From: Anaeramoeba flamelloides
Taxonomy: Eukaryota > Metamonada > Anaeramoebidae
Length of the DNA: 64,000 nt
Assembly: GCA_027625915.1 (NCBI GenBank)
Contig: JANTQA010000023.1
Span: 12,276,001 to 12,340,000, forward strand
Direction: 5' to 3'
A model generated the notes under the pieces. It searched no databases. It was given only the letters and a program-made list of their open reading frames with translations, and was not told the origin of the DNA. Positions 1 to 12,331 of this stretch are shown piece after piece (position 1 is the first letter of the stretch; the number at the start of each line of letters is the position of its first letter). The position numbers were made by a program, and so were the translations under genes.

Positions 1-1205
1 TGAAAATCTTTTTATTTCAGATCTTCAATTCAAAAAAAAAATATTCTTGGAAAATAAAACTAAAATAAAAAGATTTAAAGCCATTAATTTCCTTTATTTA
101 AACAATCCAATAAAAATAAAAAACTGGGCAAGTTAAAATTTTTTCAATAAATAATTAAAATTCCAAATTTTAGAGATAAATAAATAATTAGAAACTAATT
201 GAGAAAAATAGGGTTTTATATCGAGAATATAAGATTATTTTTCTAAAAAAAGGTATTTTGTCTTTAAAAGTTAAATTCTCAGGAAGAAAGAAAGAAATTT
301 TCATGAGATCTAAGTGCTCGGTTAAAAAAGCAAACCATTCAACTTTAGTGTTAGGCTTTCTCCAAAATGTAAAATTATGAAAAGAAGAAGAACAGAAAGA
401 AGATAACAAGTTTTCCAAACAAACATTTCGTTCTGGATTTGTGGTTGTATGGTTCTAATATCGAAAAAAGATTTAAAAAAAATGAAACACTTTCTTAAGT
501 GTTTCAGATACTTTTCAAAAATTGTTTTGTTGATGACAGCCAAATATAGAATTTCAATGTGGTTGATAATATCCAAAGTATATTATTTTCATGGAAACAC
601 AAGAGATGATGCACAATGAAAGATCGAGAAATGAGAATTTACCTTAGGTTGTTATTTGAGTTTATGATAAGGATAGATAAATTTTATAATCAAACCAAAA
701 GAAATTTTAGTAATTGTTTTGATCTGATGCTGATGTGTTTCTGTTTGTTTTTTGCTTAATTGTTTATTTTAAAAAATAACTTTTTGTATTGAAGATCAGT
801 TTGTTGTTCAACAAAAGTTTATCAACTTATAAAATGTTACCTTAAACAAAGAATTCGATTAGTATGGTGACTTGGTAATTCTAAAAAATTTCATAAAGAT
901 TTAAAAAAGAAAAATATTTTACTGTACAAAATGATAATTTTTTTTTCTCAAAATTGGTTCTTTCAAAACACTTTTTTTTTCTATTTGATTTTTTCACTCT
1001 CAAGGTATTTTTTTGCAAAAAGATAAGTTGTAAAATTAATTGATATTTCAAAGAAATAATTACATTTACACTTAAAGAATTACCTTTTCGTGTATTCTAG
1101 ACTTTTATTTGAAAAAGTCTAATTCATTTCAAAAATCCGCTTGAGAAAAACAAAAAGAAAAAACTTGAATTTAAGTAAACAATAAAAAGAAGGTGAGTGA
1201 GTTAA
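1..1205. other. AT-rich stretch, no supported gene
   Basis: No convincing coding region, RNA gene or long repeat is seen. Two overlapping minus-strand open frames at 188-576 lack recognisable domains. If the RCC1 gene to the right has further 3' exons they would lie here, but no RCC1-like continuation was found. Confidence 0.4.
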
Positions 1206-2344
1206 TTAATTAGTTACATGGGAATTATAGCCAAAGGTGTAAAAATTCTTTTCTGTGCTTAAAACAACTGTATGTTGGCAACCAACTGAACAATCTTCAA
1301 CTGGGATATTGTCAAAAAAGGACAAGGGAACAAAGGAATCTTGTTGGACACCAGTTCCATTCCACTTACCTTCACCACAAGTAAAGATTTTTTTGCTATG
1401 GGTAATATAAATGGAATGTTGGACAGCTGGAACAAATTTTTTAATTAAAGACGCATCAAGGTTTTCGTGTTTTTTTGGTGGCACACCACTTCCCTTAAAG
1501 CCAAGTTGAGAAACAGAATTGTAACCAAAACAAAACACTTCATTTTCGTTTGTTGTATAAAAGACAGACCAGCTACTAACACCACAATAGAAATTTTTAA
1601 CATTCCCAACAACAAAAATTGGTTTTGTAGAGTCTGATCGATTTTCTGTTCCTAATTGTTTGTTCCTAATAATTCAAAAAGAAGAATAATTTTGTTTGTA
1701 ATTTGACAAAAAAAAAAAAAAAAAAAAAAAAGAATTGAATTTTAATATTTTTAAAGACAAGAACCATGGGCTTTGTTTGTGTTAGACTTATTTTTCTCAA
1801 ATATCTTACGTATTGCCCCCGCAACTATATAATTTTCCATTCTTTAATAGGAAATAACTTGCATGGTAAGATGCCTTGATTTGTAAAAGATCTTGAAGCT
1901 CGAAAAATTTGAAAAAATGAAATTGTTTTGTCGACTTGTTGCCAGTCCCTAATTCTCCGTGACTATTTGAACCCATTCCAAAAATTTTACCTGACTGTGT
2001 GATCACAAACGCATGATATGTCCCAACAGTAATAGACTCTGGAGTTTCGTTATTAGGCAACGTAATTTCATTGAGAGGTTTGTGATCCTTGGTGTAGCCA
2101 AACAACTTGTTATCAGTGGTAAGAAATAAGCTAAATTGATGCCCAATACCAACTTGTTTCAAGTTATGTAGTGACTTCGTTAAAGGTTCTGGCTTCCCTG
2201 TATGAGAACTTCGGCCATTACCCAATTCTCCAACATTGTATCCCCATGACTAGAAAATTACAATAGGAACAAAAAGAAGAAGATTTTTCATTACAAACAC
2301 AGCACTTCAAATTAAAAAAAATTAGGATTTACATGAGGAATCAT
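1206..2344 (-). CDS. RCC1-repeat (beta-propeller) protein, three exons
   Basis: RCC1 repeats form seven-bladed propellers used in Ran GEFs and many other adaptor or GEF proteins; the partner here is unknown. Repeat hallmarks seen are SWGYNVGELGNG, GMGSNSHGELGTG, SCGGNTNKQLGTE, CFGYNSVSQLG and FTCGEGKWNGTG, about one per 50 residues. Proposed exons on the minus strand are 2344-2333 (ATG, codes M-I-P-H), 2249-1810 and 1665-1206. Introns are 2332-2250 (GTAAAT..TAG) and 1809-1666 (GTAAGA..TAG), the latter holding a long A/T run. The joined frame is 912 nt, 303 residues plus stop, and the join 'GGNT|NKQLGTE' rebuilds a repeat exactly. The 12-nt first exon is inferred from frame and splice sites. 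The last repeat stops abruptly after FGYNSH at a possible GTAACT donor, so the 3' end may be incomplete: a full propeller normally needs ~350-400 residues. Confidence 0.75.
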
Positions 2345-2832
2345 TTTCAAAACAAGAAAGACAAAAAAATGAGAAAAAAATGAAAAAGACACGAAAAAAA
2401 ATATCACCAAAATTGTAGTTACTTTTTTTACTTCACAACACTCTAGTTTTTTTGAAATTTTTCCCAATTATGATTTGAATTACAAGTTCAAAATTCCATA
2501 ACTTTCAAATAAAAAGTATTTACAAGTTAAACTATTAAATAACAAACAATTTGTACAAATTTCGACTTTTTAGTTTTGATAAAAAGTGTTTCAGGTTTTT
2601 GATAGTTTTGAAATATTTTTCTTTTGAGATAACTTTCTTAAAATTTCCATTTAAGAGGGTAAGTATATTTTTTATTTTTTGAGTACCACCATTTATGTGA
2701 AACTGTATTCCTAAAATCATTTCTTTATCCAAATAAATTGACATTTTTTGAAATATTAGAGTGGAATATATCCTTGTATAAAATATTATCATATCAACTA
2801 AAAAAACGTAAATCAAAAAATGAAAAAAGTGA
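2345..2832. other. Intergenic, nothing recognised
   Basis: AT-rich sequence upstream of the RCC1 gene. A short minus-strand open frame at 2535-2816 is low in information and has no domain I recognise. Confidence 0.4.
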
Positions 2833-3014
2833 TTAAGGGACTAATCTCTATTATTTTTATTTTTTTGATACAATTTCTAAAAAAGGATTCCTTATCTAGA
2901 AATATATTTAATATTGAAAATAAATCGGGATTTTCAAATCTAAGTAATTGGAAAAAAAATTTCTTCATCTCTATTAAAAAAAAGTAAAAAAATTTAATAG
3001 AGATTAGTGTATTT
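2833..3014 (+). repeat. TTAA-type MITE, diverged copy
   Basis: Begins TTAA-GGGACTAATCTCTATTA and ends with its inverse TAATAGAGATTAGTG. It matches the reverse complement of the element at 44288-44466 along its whole length, including the internal blocks GGATTCCTTATCTAGAAAT and TTTCAAATCTAA. The right-hand TTAA is degraded to TATTTA here. The TTAA target choice is characteristic of piggyBac-superfamily elements; no transposase is present, so it is non-autonomous. Confidence 0.7.
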
Positions 3015-4609
3015 AGAAACAATAAATAAAAATCATTTATTTCTTGATCTTATCTTTAACTTTTGGCACAATTACTTACTTTTAATTTTAGTTTTGTTTT
3101 TAATTCTTTATGAAAATAATTTTGTTTGTAAAATTTTAGAGAAACAAATTCCTTTTTATTTCAAAAGTATTTCCAAAAAGATTTAAAAATCCGATTTTCA
3201 TTTAATATATCTAATTCTAGTTTTAAACCAAAAAATAACATATTTTACAAATTCTTCTTGAGAAATAAGGGTTTATTGGACCAATTCGTTTGATTTGATA
3301 ATTATTTATTTTCAATTAAAATGAATACTCAAAATTATTCTGGATTTGATTGAAATTTTTTCTTGAATTTTTCAATTATTTTGATTTGGATCTTTGGTAA
3401 CTGTTTTTTGATTCCAAGAATTCAACCCCTTTATTTTAATTTTTGAAATAGTATTCTTTGTTTTGACTTTGTTTGATAAAAATAATTAAACTAGAATTTT
3501 GAAAGTTAATTTGTAACAAAAGGTTTTGTAAAATAATAATAAATAGTAATGGGACCAAAAATTCAAGGTAAAAAATTGTTTGGGTTCACCCAAAGTAAGA
3601 AGAAAAATCAAAAAATCATCAAAAATAGGCTTTTATCGAATATTTTTTTTCATTCTTGATTTCAACTAATTTATTTGGAAAGGCGATCTTTCGTGTTTGG
3701 TCTTCTAAAAGAAAAGATTTGTTTTAAATACACACCTTTTGGGTATATTTTTTTGGTTTATTGTATGACTAATTTCAATCGTTCATATAAACAAATTTCT
3801 AGATTCAAAATCAAATTTAATAAAACCAAAAATTAATCAAAAAAATTGTTCAAAAAATCAAAAAAATGAAGGTTTCAAGTCTGAATTACTTTGGTTCTTT
3901 TCACCAATAGAATAGCGAATGGGATTTTGGTTTCAAAGTTTCAATATCCACTCGCACTAAAAAATACTATTTTTTTAGTAATGTTCACACAATTAAAATT
4001 TTTCAAAATTGTAAAATGTACTTACTTCCTTAATGCAAAATGAATTTTTTTGTTAATTATTATTTTTTACCCTTTTTTAGAATATAAAAGTTTATATCAC
4101 GTTTTGAAATTTGAAAAAATATGAAAGAATATTAGAGAGTGAAATCTTTCAGACTTATAGCCTGAAAGTTCCAAAACGTCTTGAAACTATTAGTATGGAT
4201 TTTGCTATTTTTGAAGTTTAAAAAATTTATCTCGAAAAGCAAGACCTCAACAACTGAACATCAGTTATTTGATTCATAGCATTTTTGTTTTTTTCAAGTT
4301 GTTTCAGTTTTTGAAATTAAGGAAGCACTTACATTTTTTTAAATTTGTGTTCCATAGTTTCGTTCAAAACTAAATTCTTCTAATGATTTCTTTTACTGAA
4401 TAAATTCTTTTTTTAATATATTAAGCATTTTCCAGTCAAAGGGACCCAGTTGGAATGAGTGAATTACATGTGTTTAAAGGGGTTGTATAGATATTAAAAG
4501 AAAAATTTATTACAGGAAATTCCAAAATTGAAAATGTTTTTTCACATTTTTTCTTTTTTATTTTTATGATTTTTTTTGTTTTTTTTTTTAAACTCTAAAT
4601 CATTTGAAT
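3015..4609. other. Intergenic, nothing recognised
   Basis: About 1.6 kb of AT-rich sequence without a credible open frame, RNA gene or repeat that I can match elsewhere in the window. Confidence 0.4.
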
Positions 4610-4830
4610 TTTTTTTTATATTGCAAGATTGAGAGTAATTTGGTAAAAAATATGTTATTCTAAGGTTATAAAGTATAAATGATAGTAGAAAAAAACCTTT
4701 TTGATTTCTATTGGGTATTTTATTTGATCTTCAATTGGATATCAAACTAGAAATTGTTGTTTTTTTCAATATCTTTCTTAGAATATATTTTTTTTGATTT
4801 TTAAGAAAATCTATAGATTCATTAGTTTTA
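4610..4830 (+). repeat. Interspersed repeat (copy 1 of 3), interrupted by a TIR element
   Basis: Same order of blocks as 34467-34900 and 59058-59545: ATTRCAAGAT, then YCTAARGTTAY, GAATTTTATTYGATCT-like, a run with TTTTTAAGAAA, then ATTAGTTTTA. This copy stops where the TIR element at 4831 begins, suggesting the element inserted into it. No coding capacity or terminal structure seen; the class is unknown. Confidence 0.5.
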
Positions 4831-5845
4831 TTGTAGCGACAGGTTATTAATTTTTTTGGCTGACCGATCTTGGACTTAGTATGGACTTTGATAGAGGTTT
4901 AGTAATTTAATAAAGAATACCGATTTATTTATTTTTACTTATCAGAGATCATGTTTAAAAGGACTATAAGCTATTTCATTATAATATAAATTGATTTTTG
5001 GGTTGTTAATTATATTTTTTATATAAGATTGGCATTATTTGGAATTACTAAAAAAGTATATTGATTTTTTGGTAATTTTGTAAAAAAAAAATTCATTTGA
5101 CTACTCAAAATTCGAATAGTAATTTTTTAAAGACCTTCCAATCTAAACTCGGTTATACTCAAAGGGCTAAGTGAAAAATGAAAATTTCGGTTTTTTTTAA
5201 AGAATCAACCCAATAAAGATTGTTTAGGAATACAACTGAATTAATTTACTTTGGATTAGAGTTGAGATTCATAAAATAAATACCTGAACTAACCTTAAAT
5301 TTCAAAAAAATATAAAATGTAAAAAAAAAATTAGAGCCCATTTCATCTAAACCTCTTTTACAAAAATATCTCAATTTCAAAGGAAATTAATATTATTGAC
5401 AGTAAGATATTTTACTTATAAATGTATGAATTTTAAAAGGAACACACTAATCCTCACTTTTCTAAATTTTAATTACGAGTTTCAAATATTTTTTTTTTTC
5501 AAATTGACTTTTTTTAAAAAATTTAAGATAAAAAAAACAAACAAAAAGTAAAAAGCAAAACACACAAAAAAAAATAATTTTAATAAATGAGAAAAAATGA
5601 TCAGATTTCAAAATTGAAATTTTTTTGAGAAGAATAATGAATTTTATTCATAGAATATGTTCTATTTCATCGTTAAAACAGGCCCTCCTTGACTGAAAAA
5701 GACTTTATATTTCTTATACTCTATATTATCATTTCTGATAAGCAAAAAAAAAAATGGTATTTTTTAATAAACAATTAAACCTCTATCAAAGTCCATACTA
5801 AGTTCAAAATCGATCAGCCAATAACAAAAATAGCAAGTCACTACA
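4831..5845. mobile_element. ~1 kb DNA-transposon-like element with ~80-bp terminal inverted repeats
   Basis: The left end reads TTGTAGCGACAGGTTATTAA followed by GGCTGACCGATCTTGGACTT and AGTATGGACTTTGATAGAGG. The right end (5763-5845) is the inverse with about 10 mismatches, ending CAAGTCACTACA. TA dinucleotides lie outside both ends (4829-4830 and 5846-5847), compatible with a Tc1/mariner-type target. The interior has no transposase-like frame, so this is a MITE or internally deleted element. TIR divergence suggests moderate age. Confidence 0.65.
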
Positions 5846-6584
5846 TAATACAAGATAATCTCTTTTTTCTTTCATGGGTTATTACTGTAGTCAAAATATA
5901 GCATGCATAAAAACTATAATACGTGTTTCAAATTAAAAAGCGTGTTTATTTCTTCTAGAAAACCTATACATTAATCAATCAAAGTAACTGATAATAAACC
6001 CTAAAAAAATATGGTATTGGTTTCTTAAAGTTCTATTATTTAAAAAGAAATTCGAAAAATGAAGGATCAAATTGCAAAATTTATCTCAAAAATAGAGTAA
6101 ATTTTGAAGAAATGTCTATCATCAAAAAAACAAAAAAATTCCAAAAAATTGAGAATATTATGGAAAATTTTCAACAAATTGAATGAATAATTTAAATTTT
6201 ACTGAAAATAACCAGAACTTTACTCTCAAAATTGATTTGAAATTAGGTATACTATTTGGTAGTAGATTGGATGTTGCCTTGGATCAAGAAGAAAAAAAAA
6301 AAAAGCACGGATAATATTTTGAAACACAGATTATCGTCTTTGTTTACTCATTACATTGATTACTGTAACCTTAATATGCCCAATTTTTTTATCTTTAAAA
6401 AAGAAAAGTTTTATTATCAAAAATTCTGATTTTTTCTCTTCTTACTCTTTTAAAACAAAAGCATTCTTTGTGTTTTTCAATTTACCCAAGTATATAATTG
6501 GTGAGTGTAAACTTAAGAAATGAATTTTCATTTTTTGGAAACAAACCCAGACTTTTTTACCTTTTATTTTTTTTTTTTAATAAA
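5846..6584. other. Intergenic, nothing recognised
   Basis: AT-rich sequence with no credible gene. It ends in a T-rich tract followed by AAAG at 6581-6584 that could act as a splice acceptor for the possible exon to the right. Confidence 0.35.
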
Positions 6585-6761
6585 GATCCAAACCTCACTC
6601 AAAAAACAAGAGATGAAAAGTTAAACAAACAATCACAAAATGAAGAACCAAGTCAAATATCATTAAACATAAACCCAACCAAACCAGGAAAATACGTCAA
6701 CAACGAAATCAACAAATCTAATCAATCAGTAAGAACGGAATCTACAATTGTCATTACATAG
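6585..6761 (+). CDS. Possible 3' exon of an unrecognised low-complexity protein
   Basis: From about 6585 the frame reads DPNLTQKTRDEKLNK and on through QNEEPSQISLNIN to STIVIT and a stop. The Asn/Gln/Ser/Glu/Lys-rich composition resembles real coding sequence of this genome rather than its intergenic DNA. The frame has no ATG, and the part before 6585 is Phe-rich and looks intronic, so if real it begins at a splice acceptor. No upstream exon or domain was identified. It could be chance. Confidence 0.25.
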   Translation, partial: DPNLTQKTRDEKLNKQSQNEEPSQISLNINPTKPGKYVNNEINKSNQSVRTESTIVIT

Positions 6762-8289
6762 AAACTTATCAAATTATTAAACAAATTAGCTACTGGTATT
6801 TGCCGAATTAAAGGGAAACGATTTTCAATTCAATTTCCTTTTTTTTCTATTATTACAAATCAAATTTTCAAAAAATAAGTTGAAATTTGTGATTCTCAGA
6901 GAAAAAAGAAAAATTGGGAAAATCAGAAGCCAAAATTAATTCCCCATCATTACCCAAATACCAGTAATACTCAAACCATTCAACAATCAAAAAAAAAAAA
7001 AAATCCAAAGCATAAAACAGCCAAAATCTCAGAGTTGATCAAGGTCCCGTGGAAAGTTATTAAGTAAAAAGGTTTTTTTTTTCATTTGGAACAAATAGTT
7101 CAAACCAGGTTTTTACTTTTTTGAGAAGTTTTTCACAAAATTAATTAAAAAGATTTTAGAGGAATAATTTTTTTAAAAAAAAAAAAGTTAAAGTAGTTTT
7201 GTACCAAGAAAATTTCTACAATCTAAAAAAGACTTTAGATTTCCTTCAAAAGGATAATCAGAGAGTTGAAAAATACTTTAAAATAGACTTTTCTTTGAAA
7301 AGAGTTTGGAAACTTATTTCAATAAATAAATTTGAGAAATCTTAAAGATAACAATTCCTGATATTGAACTAACAAAAAGAAAAATTATTGTTTTACATCA
7401 AGTAGAATTAAATATTATTTTGATCTAGTCTGATTATTTTGATTTTAAAAAAAGTTTTCTCGAGTTAAAAAAAAAAATGTTTTTGCTAATTTTTGGTTTT
7501 GATCAATTCTCTAAAGAGGTAATAGATAACAGCCAAATCAAAGTATTCTAAAAATAATTCGTTCAACAAAATATGCAAATTTTCAAATTGAATTTTTTTA
7601 AAATTTATCTATTTTTTTTTTTCATTTTTTTTTTATTTTTTGAATACAGCTGAACTTATGGAGTAAAAGTATTACGATTAAGATTTATTCAATCAATATT
7701 ATTCAGGAAATATAATGGTTTTTTTATCTTAAAAAGTTGAAGAAAGAATTTCCAGACTTTACCACTTGAGATATCTCACATGCCCGTTATAAACGGGATC
7801 AATAAATAAATATTTTTCTTTTTTGAAACCTACATTACTGTTTTTTGTTTCTAAACATAATTATATGTTTAAGTTTAATGTCTAATTATTTTTAAATAGT
7901 TTTGTTGAAATAAATTTAAAATTAAATCTTTTGCTATCATCCTTCCTATTGAAGGATAATTTTTAATAAAATTGCTATTTAGATCAATTGTGGGTGAGAA
8001 AAATAATTTTATTCAAAATGCAAAGTTAATAAAAATTTGCTTAATAAAAAAAGATGAATTTATTTTTTTAAATACTTTTTAAAAAAAATGTTGGATAAAA
8101 ATAGATACAAAAAATTTTATTACAAACCCCAAAGAATTCCTCTCCATATTTTAAAGCATTCGCTTCTTTGTTATTATTATTATAATTATTATTTATTATC
8201 ATTTTTATGATTATGGCTATTATTATGATTATCATTATTATTATGATTATGATTATCATTATCATTATCATTAACATTATCATTATTAT
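6762..8289. other. 3' flank of Furry gene, no supported gene
   Basis: AT-rich. A small hairpin, CCCGTTATAAACGGG, lies at 7783-7797. At 8160-8288 (ATT)n/(ATC)n microsatellite sequence continues past the Furry stop codon and yields only repetitive Ile/Met/Asn frames. Confidence 0.4.
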
Positions 8290-11200
8290 TTATTTTTCAA
8301 AATTTTGAAGCTTATTTTGGATTATTTGTAAATTTTCTAATAAACTATCTAAATTTTGAAAAAAAGAATCAATGTCAAAATTATCATTAATTACTTTAAA
8401 AATTTCATTTACTATATTTGCAAAATCTGCAATTGAAATTAAAAAGGTGATTAATTTTTCATATTGATCCATTATTGAATTGCATAGATTAAACTCAATT
8501 ACTTTTAAATCATTCATGTTAACATTGCCACTTCCACCACCACCACTGCTGCTACTATTATTACGATTATTATTATTATTAATATTTTCATTTTTCAAAT
8601 ATAATTGAGAAAAATAATTTAAGGTTTGATTTAATTTTTCAAAATAATCAATTTTATATTGACTAATCTCTTCAATAATATTATCAATGGACGATTTCCA
8701 TTGTTCTAATTCATCCTCGTCACTATTTTGGATTGATTGTAATTTTTTATTTAATTCAATGTATTGTATATCACTAATTTCCTTATAAGCTAAAGAGAAA
8801 TCGTTAATATTTAAAAATTGGAAATTAATACAAGAACTCTTTAAAGAGTTTAAATAAAGTTGATTTTTAATAAGGATTTGAGAAAACTGGAAAATGGTAT
8901 TAAATTGTAATTGGAATGTATAAAATAAGATCAAAGTTTGGTTATATTTGCCAAGCATTCTCGGATCATTTTTCGAATAGTCTATTAAAATGATTTTATC
9001 CCAATATTCAATATTTTTTTCAGTATTTATTTTTAATTGGTTGATCTTATTAATTACATTATTATTTTGATCATTAATATTTTTATTTTTATTTTCATTA
9101 TTTGTTTTGGAATCATTTCCATCATTATCGTTGTTATCATTATTATCATTATTTTTATAATCACCATCATCATCTTTAATATCATCATCTTGTTCATAGT
9201 TATAATCGTCATCATCATCGTCGTCGTCATCATCATCATCAATACTTTCGTCATCTTGTTCATACCCATCGTCGTCATAAATATTATCATCTTGGCCATC
9301 AATATCTGAATTAGGAAATAATTTGGAAGTTATTTCATTTGAATCAAAGTCTGAAAAGGAAATACCGGATTCCAGTTTGTGTAATAAACTTAAGTTTGAA
9401 GGAGAAGATTTTAAATAGTTTTCATTGGGTGCCTCTGTTTCATGTTTTGGTGGCAAAAAGGCTCTTAATTTCAATTTCCTGATTTCCTTTTTTTCAGAGA
9501 TAATATTTAAAATTACCTTGGCAAATAATTGTTTACAAATTTCATTTTTATTAAATTTTATTAATTTATTCATATTTTGCATTTTATTTGATTGCATATT
9601 TTTTTTGTTTTTATTGATTACCGAAAATGCTTTATTTTTAACATTACTATCATTTAATCCATCGTTGCCATCATCATCATCATCGTTATCGTTATCGTTA
9701 TCGTTATTATTGATAATTAAAAAATTATCAAAATTAATAAAATTATTTAATTCTGGGTAATTTTTATTAATTAAATTTGAAAAATCCCTATTATTAATTT
9801 TTAATAATGGGCACTGGTTAATATTAAAAACTGTTCTATTAAATTCTGCGCCAACTATTGAATTAGCAAAAATCTTTGTAACAATTTTATTGTGGTTTCC
9901 AATCAATAATTTTGATAAATTAGTAACACCATTTAATTTTACACCTTGATATTTTTTTAAGGATAGATCTATTCCTTGTAAAAATATTTGTAAAATTAAT
10001 AAAATTTCATTTAAAAATTTGATTGGTTTATTTTTTTTTGTAAGCAAATGTAAAAAGAAATTAAAAAAATAAGATGAGTATTGCGGGAAAAAAATTGCAA
10101 CAAATTTTTTTTTTAATTCAATTAAAAAGATTTTTTTTTTTTGAAATTCCCTTTTCGAATACTTGACAAGCAAATCTGTTAAAGTATTAAAACTAAATTT
10201 ATTAGTAATGTAAATTAAATGGTTGACAGCCTTTAATTGCTTTTTTTCCAAATTTAAATTTAATGATGATGACTTGTTTTCTTTACAAATCAATGGTAAA
10301 AAGCAAACAAACAAATATAAAATTAATTTTTTTGGGTTTTTTTCTAAAAATAATTCATAATCATTATCATTGTCATTTTCTTTTTCTTTTTCTTTTTGGC
10401 TGTTATTTTCATTGGAATGATCATTTTCATTTTTATTATCATTGCCATGATTATTTTTATTATCATTTTTATTATCATTCTCATCCTTATTTTCCTTTTC
10501 GTTCCCATTTTCATTTCCATTTTCATTATCTTTTTTAATGTCATTTTTTTCAAAAATATCATTCTTTTTATTATTCATAGAATAAGATTTGGAAGGGAAA
10601 GAAGAAGAAGAAGAAGAAGAGGATGATGATGATGATGATGATGTGGTGGAACCAATGGCAGTGCTATTAGAAGATTTTATTTTCATATTCGAATTTAAAT
10701 TGAAATTTGATAAAAATTTAAGAATTATTTTCCTGACTAGTTTATTACATTTAAAACTAGTTAAGCAAGGTAAAATAATTTTCAATATACCAGTATATTG
10801 AGAATTCCAGTCTATTGGCTTTGAATTGATCAAAAGGTTAATATTGTCTTGTTTAATAAAAGAATTTTTTGCAAACAAGTACATAATTTTTAAACAATTG
10901 TACCAAATATTTTCATTTTGTATTAAAGTGCTTGAAAGCATCAGCCAAAAAAATTGTGGAAATTTGTTCATTAATTTTGGTTTTTTTTTTAATATTGTTT
11001 TCAATGTAAACAAAACTTCCAATTGCTCTAAATAAGATAAATAAATATAATTAACATTGTTAAAATCATTTTTTAAAAATGAAATTAGCATGTATTCCAT
11101 AAAGTCAATTGATCGAAATTTGCAATTGTTTGTAAATAAGTTTCTATAAATAATATAAGATCTTTTTAAAATTGGAAAATGTTGAAATTTCAAATTTGAA

Positions 11201-11397
11201 CTAAAGCATCTTGCAGTCGCCCATTGATAAGAAATTTCACACCATTTTTCATCAAAGCCATTAAAATTAATTTCAAAAATTTTTGATAATTTTAAGATAA
11301 AATCTTGAAATTTTTTTTCTTCTATTTGAAATTCATCATCTTCATTATTATTAAGATAATTAGTATTTGAATTATTATTGTTTTCATTATTATTATT

Positions 11398-11445
<48 letters not shown>

Positions 11446-12234
11446 ATTGTTATTATTATTATTGTTATTGTTATTATTATTATTATTTTGATTATTGAGA
11501 TTTTGATTTTGGTTATTGTTATTGCTATTGGTATTGTTGTTGGTAGTATTGTTAATTCTACTACTGGTGCTATTGTTATTATTATTATTATTATTATTAA
11601 TGTAACTACTATTAATATTATTCTTAATATTTTTGTTCATATTAAAAAACTTTTTAAATTTAAACAAAGGACCCTTTGTATTCTTAATAAAATTAATTAT
11701 TTCATTAGCTAATTCTAAATTGTTATTATATTCTAAAATGTTATTATCATTATCATTACTATTCTTTTTTTCTTTGAATTCGGTAATCAAATTAACAATT
11801 AAATTAATTAATAAGGTTTTAGTTTCTTCATAAATAACTGGCTTTGGATGATCAATAACTAAACAAATTACATGAATAATTAATGGTAAAGAGGGTTTTA
11901 AAAACTTATTTTTTTTCTGGATTAATACAATTTCAGACAATAAGATTATTGCTAAATGTAATCTTCCAATTTGTGCAAATTGATCTTCTTCAGTTACCTG
12001 TTCAACTTTTTTTGTTCTAAAACTTCTTTGTAAAAAACTAAATGGGTTGGTTTGATTATTATTATTATTATTAAAATTATTATTATTATTATTAGGATTA
12101 TTATTATTATCATTATTACTGTTATTGTCATTGTTATTGCTATTATTATTATTCTCTATATTATTCAAATTATCAAAACTTTTATTATTAAAATTATTTT
12201 CCTTTTTTTCCGTTATTACATCTTTCTTGTTAAC

Positions 12235-12270
<36 letters not shown>

Positions 12271-12331
12271 TATACTAGTACTATTATTAATCTTAATATT
12301 TTCATTAATTAATTGATCATTATTTTGATTA
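8290..12331 (-). CDS. FRY: Furry/Tao3/Mor2-family scaffold, C-terminal half (same gene as 12329-16948)
   Basis: Continuation of the Furry protein. After an Asn-rich opening (DQLINEN..., ~54 codons before residue 1 of the longest frame), the segment IGRLHLAIILLSEIVLIQ with LPLIIHVICLVIDHPKP and a YEETKTLLINLIVNL stretch follows the order of the Furry C-terminal region (metazoan form HRCNxAVIFMTDVVVDH, LPLLLHAxFLGxDHxRP, EHxKRLLLHLL). Further on come HEAT-like helices (e.g. EQLEVLFTLKTILKKKP), then a C-terminal helical tail (YNQTLILFYTFQLQFNTI) matching the end of Furry proteins. Long Asn, Asp and Ser runs (e.g. near 9200, 10620 and 11400) are insertions. The upstream end is open into a 20-A tract (12332-12351) and has no ATG, so this is not a separate gene but a frame separated from the N-terminal part by A-tract length. 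Confidence 0.75.

Noticed and set aside
188-576. Two overlapping minus-strand open frames as possible 3' exons of the RCC1 gene
   Set aside because: Composition is partly coding-like, but no RCC1 or BTB pattern, no clean splice sites and no phase match were found.
9037-12316. Many Ile/Leu/Tyr/Met-rich frames opposite or within the Furry gene
   Set aside because: They are other-frame translations of (AAT/ATT)n, (GAT)n and similar codon repeats encoding Asn and Asp runs.
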